Shown: positions 6,190 through 10,838 of the stretch, piece by piece | How positions within the stretch are numbered: the first letter of the stretch is position 1 | Layout of the letters: every line of letters begins with the position of its first letter | Assembly (NCBI GenBank): GCA_007119395.1 | Contig: SKPS01000191.1 | Coordinates: forward strand, 1-10,838 | DNA: 10,838 nt | Reading direction: 5' to 3' | Source: Lentimicrobiaceae bacterium | GTDB lineage: Bacteria > Bacteroidota > Bacteroidia > Bacteroidales > SKPS01 | Notes under the pieces: model-generated | Told to the model about the DNA's origin: nothing | What the model saw: the letters and a program-made list of their open reading frames with translations, nothing else | Databases searched by the model: none | Program-made: the position numbers and the translations under genes

Positions 6190-6996
6190 TTAAGGCCTAA
6201 TCTGCCACACGCAGCCTGCTGTGATGTAGTGGAACATAGAGAAGTTGTATACAGTGCTGCCGTCGGTTCCCCCTTCCAACAGGCGGTACCCTGCGTAGAG
6301 CGCCACTTGTTCCGACAAAGCAAACTGGCTGGCCAGCAGCACATCTTCGGCTCTGCCAAAGGGTGAGGCAAGGGCATCTCCTTCAAAGAGGAGGCTATAC
6401 CGTTCGCTCCACATCCAATGTAGACGAAAGTGGATGATGGGTACAAACCCCAGGTCGGTCTTGATAGCTGATTTTCCCATTGCGTTCAGCCCGATAGAGG
6501 CATCCCGGATCTTTGCAGTCAAACCCAGGTCGAAATCGAGTTTGGGGCGTTGCACCAGCCGGTAGCGGTAGGTGAGACGATAGGAGTTGAATTTGTATGT
6601 TCCTTCGGTCTCTTTGCCCGCTTCAAACAACACGTTTCTGAACAGCACCTCTTCATCAAAGGTGCCGTGGTAACGCAACTCTAATGGTGCATAGAGCAAC
6701 ACCAGATGGTGCCGTGATGTCAGGGATACCTTTGCCCGCAAGCGGAAAAATGGGATTGGATCCCCTTTCAGGTCATCTTTCATGGAAAAACGTGTGCCAC
6801 TGTTTCCGGGAATCCCCACATTGTTGTAGCCGGTGGTCACCACACCAGCCTCTCCATTAAGAGAAATCTGGCCGTTTCCCATCGCAGGGAAAACACAGCC
6901 CAGGAGCAATATCAACCCGGGCAAGAGCAACCCATTGACGGCTTGGAGCGCATGCCGTGAACCCCTGAAAGAGCTTGGTTTTATTATCTGCATCAT
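6190..6996 (-). CDS. Exported outer-membrane beta-barrel-like protein
   Basis: Taken from ATG at 6996 the protein has 268 residues. A basic N-region is followed by a hydrophobic core (LLLPGLILLLGCVFPAMG) typical of a signal peptide. The rest is rich in alternating strands such as FFRLRAKVSL, HHLVLLYAPLELRYH, YRLTYRYRL, FDLGLTAKI and VALYAGYRL, and it ends in an aromatic-rich final strand. This suggests a barrel in the outer membrane, with no catalytic motif visible. An in-frame ATG at 7101 would add 35 residues in front of the signal peptide. I prefer 6996 (or the adjacent ATG at 6993) because an exact -7 box lies inside that extension. It is convergent with the gene ending at 5955 and divergent from the nitroreductase gene. 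Substrate and function are unknown. Confidence 0.7.
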   Translation of the reverse strand: MMQIIKPSSFRGSRHALQAVNGLLLPGLILLLGCVFPAMGNGQISLNGEAGVVTTGYNNVGIPGNSGTRFSMKDDLKGDPIPFFRLRAKVSLTSRHHLVLLYAPLELRYHGTFDEEVLFRNVLFEAGKETEGTYKFNSYRLTYRYRLVQRPKLDFDLGLTAKIRDASIGLNAMGKSAIKTDLGFVPIIHFRLHWMWSERYSLLFEGDALASPFGRAEDVLLASQFALSEQVALYAGYRLLEGGTDGSTVYNFSMFHYITAGCVWQIRP

Positions 6997-7012
6997 ATGA
7001 AATGTTACAGAA

Positions 7013-7020
7013 CAAAGATA
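7013..7020 (-). promoter_or_regulatory. -7 promoter box for the beta-barrel gene
   Basis: On the minus strand this reads TATCTTTG, an exact TAnnTTTG. Transcription would begin about seven bases downstream, roughly 10 bases before the ATG at 6996. A convincing -33 TTTG is not seen. Its position favours the shorter start of the downstream protein. Confidence 0.45.
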
Positions 7021-7125
7021 GTGGTTTTCCTCATTGATGAAGGTCATTTGAAGGTAGGTTTCAGCTGAAGTGTTGCTGAAATCTGGTAATTTGTGGTTCA
7101 TGATGGTAATGGGAAAGAGGTTATA

Positions 7126-7155
7126 TTTGTAACCGCAACCGCGGTTGTAACTTTG
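7126..7155 (+). promoter_or_regulatory. Promoter of the ferredoxin-nitroreductase gene with operator palindrome in the spacer
   Basis: TTTG (7126-7129), 18 bases, then TAACTTTG (7148-7155) matches both halves of the Bacteroidota promoter consensus. The perfect palindrome CAACCGCGGTTG (7136-7147) fills the downstream part of the spacer and abuts the -7 box. TTGTAAC is also repeated directly at 7127-7133 and 7145-7151. A dimeric regulator bound here would contact the promoter core, either as a repressor or, as MerR proteins do, as a spacer-binding activator. A second -7 match, TATATTTG, overlaps the -33 box at 7122-7129. Transcription should begin near 7162, giving a leader of about 50 bases. 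Confidence 0.65.
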
Positions 7156-7213
7156 TCTGAAAAAACTGAGGCATTATCAGTATTTGATAGCAACGAGGAT
7201 AACATGATTTAAA

Positions 7214-8119
7214 ATGGCCATTCCCACATCCAGAGTCAAAGAAACAGCTAAAATACGAATTGACAGAAGCCTCTGCTCGAATTGCGGAATGTGTGCAGAT
7301 GTTTGTGTTGATACTGCCGTTATTTTTCAGGATGGCAAAGTGTTAATCAACGACAACCCTTCTTTCGGTTGTTACGGTTGTGGTCACTGTATGGCGGTTT
7401 GTCCTGAAGGTGCCATTGAGATTCACGGGAGGACCCTTTCGCCTGATGATCTGCTCAAGCTTCCCGGTTTGGATGAAGCTGCCGGTTACAGTGCGCTCTT
7501 GGCGCTCTTCCAAAGGCGAAGAAGCGTGCGAACTTTTCTGGACCGTGAGGTGGAACCTGATATTCAGCAGCAAATCCTGGATGCTGCCTCCACCGCGCCA
7601 ATGGGACTGCCCCCATCGGATGTACATGTAATGGTCCTCGATAGCCGGGATAAGAGCAGAGTTTTTGCAGTTGACTTCTGCAAATATCTTGAAAAGATGA
7701 AGTGGTTTGTGTCGTCTTGGTTCAGGTTTCTGATCCGCCCTTTCTGGGGTAAAGCCGGGGATGAAGTGTTCATGGGTTTCATTAGACCGCTGTTCAGAGT
7801 GTATGTTAATAACATGCGTAAAGGGAAGAACCTGGTAACGCATGATGCACCGCTTGTGATGTATTTTTACGGCTCACCCTATTGTGACCCGGCTGATCCG
7901 GTTATAGCAGCTGCCACGGCTATGTATGCCGGTGAATCGCTGGGTTTGGGCACATGTATGGTTGGCGGAGTGCACCCTATGATTCAGCGTGGAAAGAGTG
8001 CAAGAAGGTTCAGAAAAAAGTACGGAATCAAATACCCATCACGGCAGGGACTGTTCGTGGTTTTCGGTTACCACAAGACCCAGTGGAAGCACGGGATCAA
8101 ACGTACGTTTGCCGGATGA
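7214..8119 (+). CDS. Ferredoxin-nitroreductase fusion oxidoreductase
   Basis: This 301-residue cytoplasmic protein joins two modules. Residues 12-70 hold two CxxCxxCxxxC motifs (C21, C24, C27, C31 and C53, C56, C59, C63, the last followed by Pro), binding two [4Fe-4S] clusters. From about 97, RRRSVRTFLDREV starts a nitroreductase-family domain, which binds FMN. The family position for an FMN-contacting arginine is seen in RRSVR, and a GLGTCMVGG segment lies at about 244-252. Such fusions take electrons from ferredoxin-type partners and reduce flavin-linked substrates in anaerobes; the real substrate is unknown. Length is normal for the fused family and all eight cysteines are present. It stands alone, with its own promoter and operator, suggesting induced expression, perhaps by redox or xenobiotic stress. 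Confidence 0.88.
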   Translation: MAIPTSRVKETAKIRIDRSLCSNCGMCADVCVDTAVIFQDGKVLINDNPSFGCYGCGHCMAVCPEGAIEIHGRTLSPDDLLKLPGLDEAAGYSALLALFQRRRSVRTFLDREVEPDIQQQILDAASTAPMGLPPSDVHVMVLDSRDKSRVFAVDFCKYLEKMKWFVSSWFRFLIRPFWGKAGDEVFMGFIRPLFRVYVNNMRKGKNLVTHDAPLVMYFYGSPYCDPADPVIAAATAMYAGESLGLGTCMVGGVHPMIQRGKSARRFRKKYGIKYPSRQGLFVVFGYHKTQWKHGIKRTFAG

Positions 8120-8586
8120 TTTCTCACCCCTGTCTTAGATTATTCATTAACCAAAATGAGCCTGCACTATTAACCTTCGAAACCCTGGTCGTCTCTGGTG
8201 AAATCCCTTTTTATGAATAGGCTTTACTATCGCCAATGGATTTATTCACCGCGGATTACGAGAATGTAGGCTAAGGCTTTTTAAAGTAGGGGATGTTCAT
8301 TCTTTACGAATCGTTTAGGCTTAATCCTATCCGGTAATATAAAGAACTGCTTTGTAAGAGAGTCTTTTGACAACATCAACTTCGGGCACCCAGCCCCACC
8401 CATCCGTGCATCCGTGGCAAAAAACAACTCGCCACCGATGCACGGATGAATCCATTACAGGACGCTCTGCCATAACCGTATATCAATGATTGAAATTGGG
8501 CGCCTCGGCGAGAAATCATTTTAACACAACAAAACAGCAAGTCAGATTGTTACAAGATCTGAATAGTCAATCAGATATCTACAGTT
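8120..8586. other. 467-base non-coding gap
   Basis: I see no convincing gene here on either strand. It contains the inverted repeat at 8401-8448. Close to the next gene there is a weak inverted pair, CAGAT (8543-8547) and ATCTG (8557-8561). I found no exact TAnnTTTG box, so the promoter of the SDR gene at 8587 is not identified, and no RNA gene is recognisable. The first part may be degraded sequence. Confidence 0.5.
8401..8448. repeat. Inverted repeat with 18-base arms
   Basis: The arm CATCCGTGCATCCGTGGC (8401-8418) is followed by a 12-base A-rich loop (8419-8430) and its reverse complement (8431-8448), with a single mismatch. Each arm contains an internal repeat of ATCCGTG. The ATCCGTGCATCCGTGGC type sequence is, as I recall, an interspersed repeat in Bacteroidota. 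It could be a small non-autonomous element or form a stable RNA hairpin. Confidence 0.75.
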
Positions 8587-9285
8587 ATGGCAAACTATCT
8601 TATCATTGGTGCCTCATCCGGTATTGGTAAAGCATTTGCTTTGCGACTGGCAGGCGAAGGGCATCAGGTATATGGCACTTTTAACAACAATGCTGTCGAA
8701 CTTGATCCGCAAGGAATCAAATACTCCCACTTAAACGTATTGGACGAGACTCTTGACCTGGGGCCTCTGCCAGATGTGCTGGATGGCATAGCCTATTGTC
8801 CAGGCAGCATCAACCTTCGCCCTTTTACCAGAATCAAGCCCGAGGAGTTTCTGAACGACCTTCACCTTCAGGTTGTTGGTGCTGTAAAAGTGATCCAGGC
8901 AGTGGTGCCTAAGTTGCGAAAAAGCAATCACGCCTCCATCGTGTTGTTTTCGACCGTTGCCGTTCAAACCGGATTGCCATATCATGCTCAGGTTGCGGCC
9001 TCAAAAGGAGCTGTTGAGGGCCTGACCAGAGCGTTGGCTGCTGAATATGCACCAAAAATAAGAGTGAATTGCGTGGCCCCTTCCCTCACTGACACCCCTT
9101 TGTCAGCACCCCTGTTAAACAGTGAGCAAAAGAGAGAAGCCAACGCACAACGACACCCAATGAAAAGAATTGGGAAAACAGAAGACATCGTTCATGCTGC
9201 AGAGTTTCTTCTCTCAGGGAAGGCCGATTGGATTACAGGCCAGATCTTGCATGTAGATGGGGGGTTTTCTGCACTGAAAGTTTAA
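8587..9285 (+). CDS. SDR-family protein lacking the canonical catalytic tyrosine
   Basis: This 232-residue cytoplasmic protein has the short-chain dehydrogenase/reductase fold. The glycine-rich nucleotide motif GASSGIG lies at 8-14, the catalytic-type serine is near S122, K140 sits in ASKGAVEGLTRALA, and the C-terminus ends in the usual HVDGGFSALKV. In the YxxxK motif the residue four before K140 is V136; the nearest tyrosine is Y132, eight before it. The Asn position of the tetrad reads Gln (Q95, in HLQVVGA). Cofactor binding looks intact, but standard dehydrogenase chemistry is doubtful. I recall related SDRs with similar VAASK or IAASK sequences, so this may be a real subfamily, not a local mutation. 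It is followed 73 bases later by an SRPBCC gene, probably co-transcribed. The substrate is unknown. Confidence 0.85.
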   Translation: MANYLIIGASSGIGKAFALRLAGEGHQVYGTFNNNAVELDPQGIKYSHLNVLDETLDLGPLPDVLDGIAYCPGSINLRPFTRIKPEEFLNDLHLQVVGAVKVIQAVVPKLRKSNHASIVLFSTVAVQTGLPYHAQVAASKGAVEGLTRALAAEYAPKIRVNCVAPSLTDTPLSAPLLNSEQKREANAQRHPMKRIGKTEDIVHAAEFLLSGKADWITGQILHVDGGFSALKV

Positions 9286-9321
9286 TCCGGTCAATCAAAG
9301 AATAGCACTTTTTTAATCACT

Positions 9322-9329
9322 AAAGGAGG
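9322..9329 (+). promoter_or_regulatory. Strong Shine-Dalgarno-like AAAGGAGG, unusually far from the start
   Basis: AAAGGAGG is nearly ideal as a ribosome site but ends 29 bases before the ATG at 9359. No ATG, GTG or TTG in the SRPBCC frame lies closer. Either translation relies on another feature or the match is accidental. Confidence 0.3.
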
Positions 9330-9358
9330 ATTTTCCATCAACAAAAACACAAAGCAGA

Positions 9359-9838
9359 ATGCCCATATACCAATTTACAAGGACCCAGAGGCTGCCCGCT
9401 ACCGTCGATAAGATGTGGGACTTCGTCTCTTCTCCCGGGAATTTGAAAAAAATCTCCCCTGAATATATGGGGTTCATCGTCACAAGTGGCAACAGCGCTG
9501 AAAAGATGTACCCGGGTATGATTATCACCTACAAAGTAAGTCCGCTCCTTGGCATCAGGCTTAATTGGATGACTGAAATTACCCATGTTCATGATTTTGA
9601 GTATTTTGTCGACGAACAACGTTCCGGGCCTTACTCCTTTTGGCACCACCAGCACAAACTCGAGCCTGTTGAAGGGGGGGTGTTGATGACCGATATCGTC
9701 ACCTACAAGCCCCCTTTCGGGATAATCGGTGCAATCGCCAACGCGTTGTTTATAAGAAAACAACTGGAGAAAATCTTCAACTTCCGAAAGGTGGCCATGG
9801 AGAAACAATTTGGTACGCATGAAGAGACCATTGTGTAG
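9359..9838 (+). CDS. SRPBCC (START-like) family protein
   Basis: This 159-residue soluble protein shows the SRPBCC/polyketide-cyclase-like pattern. The first strand is IYQFTRTQRLPATVDKMWDF, followed by a helix ending in NLKKISPEYMGF. Strands then line a hydrophobic cavity (IITYKVSPLLGIRLNWMTEI, YFVDEQRSGPYSFWHHQHKL, GGVLMTDIVTYK), and a long C-terminal helix closes it (about 125-152). The family binds lipids or other hydrophobic ligands, and some members are cyclases or dehydratases. I recall SDR plus SRPBCC pairs in Bacteroidota gene sets with photolyase/cryptochrome and MerR-type regulators; none of those is visible here. The TAG stop falls in GTAGGGGCG (9835-9843), resembling the foot of a REP unit, and a short GGGG/CCCC hairpin (9838-9850) follows. 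Confidence 0.8.
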   Translation: MPIYQFTRTQRLPATVDKMWDFVSSPGNLKKISPEYMGFIVTSGNSAEKMYPGMIITYKVSPLLGIRLNWMTEITHVHDFEYFVDEQRSGPYSFWHHQHKLEPVEGGVLMTDIVTYKPPFGIIGAIANALFIRKQLEKIFNFRKVAMEKQFGTHEETIV

Positions 9839-9966
9839 GGGCGTTTCCCCGGAACAGGTACTTTTGTCATTGTCCGAAACTTTCTGTTTGCTCCATGTCT
9901 TTGTAATAAAAAGTCTGCAATTGCATTTATTCTGAAGAATATTTACTATGCCAGAACCTTATCCTC

Positions 9967-10689
9967 ATGAAAATCCGTATTATTACATCATTGCTGCCGA
10001 TCTTTCTTGTGATTGCCACATTCGGACAGTCCCAACAAGACAGCGCAATTTTGGGCTCGTGGCAGTTTGTGGGCTACGAGATGAACGGACGCCTTTCGCC
10101 ATCTAGAGCCATACATAACCTTTCTTTCTTTCATGATGGTGTTTACCAGCTTGAACATGAACTCCCTTCAGGCAACAATATCGACAGTTCATCACGGAAT
10201 ATATTCGGACACTGGAAGTTAGAAAGGGGAAAGGACAATGTTGTTCTCTCCCGGACGAGGAGAACTTTGTCGGTTCAATCCTCGCTTCTGCCGATAGAAC
10301 ATGAAGTTGTGCAACTAACCGACAGTTTGCTGGTGCTGTCGGGATACGAAGGAAACATTTTGGTTCTATTACATTATCACAGGATAGAAGAGTTGCCACG
10401 GAATGAAGAGCTTCATAGGTCTGCTGCTCAGATTGGGAATGCCAGACAGAAATCCCCCTATATTTTTTACCTGATTCTTTGCGCCGGCACCCGTAAGCCA
10501 GTGCAGATCAAGCCTGAGGGAGATCTGCATGTTGTCCTCAAAACATCTCCTATTGACACTTCCATTATTCATAGTGTTGAATCAAAAATTGAAGGGATAC
10601 TGTTGGATATGTGTGATTCATCAATCACCGTCAGAATTGGATATGAGATACCCGTATTTACTATGCCAACCATTCTGAGACACAAATGA
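9967..10689 (+). CDS. Exported lipocalin-like protein of unknown function
   Basis: This 240-residue protein starts with a signal peptide: MKIR, then a hydrophobic core (IITSLLPIFLVIATFG) ending near residue 20. No lipobox cysteine is seen, so it is probably periplasmic. Residues 28-140 open with ILGSWQFVGYEMNGR and continue as beta strands, a pattern typical of small lipocalin-like domains in exported Bacteroidota proteins. From about 160 a second region (SPYIFYLILCAGTRKPVQIK) is less clear and may be a separate small domain. The start follows a 128-base gap. The stop TGA overlaps the next start in ATGA, so the two genes are translationally coupled and probably act together. I cannot assign a function. 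Confidence 0.65.
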   Translation: MKIRIITSLLPIFLVIATFGQSQQDSAILGSWQFVGYEMNGRLSPSRAIHNLSFFHDGVYQLEHELPSGNNIDSSSRNIFGHWKLERGKDNVVLSRTRRTLSVQSSLLPIEHEVVQLTDSLLVLSGYEGNILVLLHYHRIEELPRNEELHRSAAQIGNARQKSPYIFYLILCAGTRKPVQIKPEGDLHVVLKTSPIDTSIIHSVESKIEGILLDMCDSSITVRIGYEIPVFTMPTILRHK

Positions 10690-10838
10690 CTAGATCGTTT
10701 CATCATTCTTGTGATGAAGAGCGCCGCGATATCCTGATCAGTGACATTCAATCTCTTCGATACTCCGGCCCGGGTCGGTTTGCAACGCATATTACGGGTG
10801 GTTTTTTGATTGGAGCTTCTTCCCTGACGCTACTCCTT
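10686..10838 (+). CDS. Partial membrane protein, N-terminus only
   Basis: ATG at 10686 opens a frame with no stop through base 10838 (51 codons). It overlaps the previous gene by four bases (ATGA), the usual geometry of coupled genes. The visible part has a charged N-terminus (SCDEERRDILISDIQSLRY) and then a glycine-rich hydrophobic segment (ITGGFLIGASSLTLLL) that looks like the start of a membrane helix. No signal-peptide cleavage site is visible. The family is not recognisable from this fragment. Confidence 0.6.
   Translation, partial: MTRSFHHSCDEERRDILISDIQSLRYSGPGRFATHITGGFLIGASSLTLLL

Noticed and set aside
6147..6446. 99-codon minus-strand open frame
   Set aside because: Out-of-frame shadow of the beta-barrel gene, which has the signal peptide and strand pattern.
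6997..7101. N-terminal extension of the beta-barrel protein
   Set aside because: It would precede the signal peptide and contains an exact -7 promoter box at 7013-7020.
7343..7843. 166-codon minus-strand open frame
   Set aside because: Antisense to the ferredoxin-nitroreductase gene, whose cysteine motifs prove the plus frame.
1..10838. CRISPR array, tRNA, rRNA or insertion sequence
   Set aside because: I found no regularly spaced repeats, tRNA-like or rRNA sequence, and no transposase-like protein.

Overview
The window looks like part of a Bacteroidota chromosome, most likely a Bacteroidales-type anaerobe or relative. Three things point there. Several intergenic regions carry exact matches to the Bacteroidota -7 box TAnnTTTG. 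The partial TatD protein has the SVGIHPW signature I associate with that phylum. Most genes lack a clear Shine-Dalgarno sequence. I see no rRNA, tRNA, CRISPR array, transposase or phage gene.

Layout. (1) 1-341, minus: 5' part of a TatD-family hydrolase gene, running off the window. (2) 559-4798, plus: a tight five-gene cluster built around a P1B-type metal ATPase (1496-3712). Four consecutive proteins each start with the same small domain carrying H-x-[IM]-P-G-R-[ILM]-R: a two-helix membrane protein, a stand-alone soluble domain, the ATPase, and a truncated ATPase-like membrane protein without catalytic domains. A small single-pass membrane protein follows. The ATPase has no CPx metal site in its core membrane helix (it reads DYSCGIRL). 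This combination resembles the fez loci that build iron-storing ferrosome organelles in anaerobes; that assignment is inference. (3) 4795-4847: a REP-like palindrome. (4) 4881-5955, plus: a 59-aa His-rich two-helix protein, a 127-aa protein matching only the N-terminal part of the flotillin-like scaffold FloA, and a conserved 130-aa protein of unknown function. (5) 6190-6996, minus: an exported, probably outer-membrane beta-barrel protein. It is divergent from (6) 7214-8119, plus: a ferredoxin-nitroreductase fusion whose promoter has a palindromic operator between its -33 and -7 boxes. (7) 8120-8586: non-coding, with an inverted repeat. (8) 8587-9838, plus: an SDR protein lacking the usual catalytic tyrosine, followed by an SRPBCC protein. 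(9) 9967-10838, plus: an exported lipocalin-like protein overlapping, by ATGA, a membrane protein that runs off the window.

How the genes may work together. If the fez reading is right, the ATPase pumps iron into a membrane-bound compartment. The shared PGR-type domains could assemble the machinery or bind the substrate or mineral. The catalytically dead ATPase-like protein could be a structural partner. The mini-FloA protein, a membrane scaffold fragment just downstream, is the most novel candidate component: a possible link between a flotillin-type membrane organiser and a bacterial organelle.
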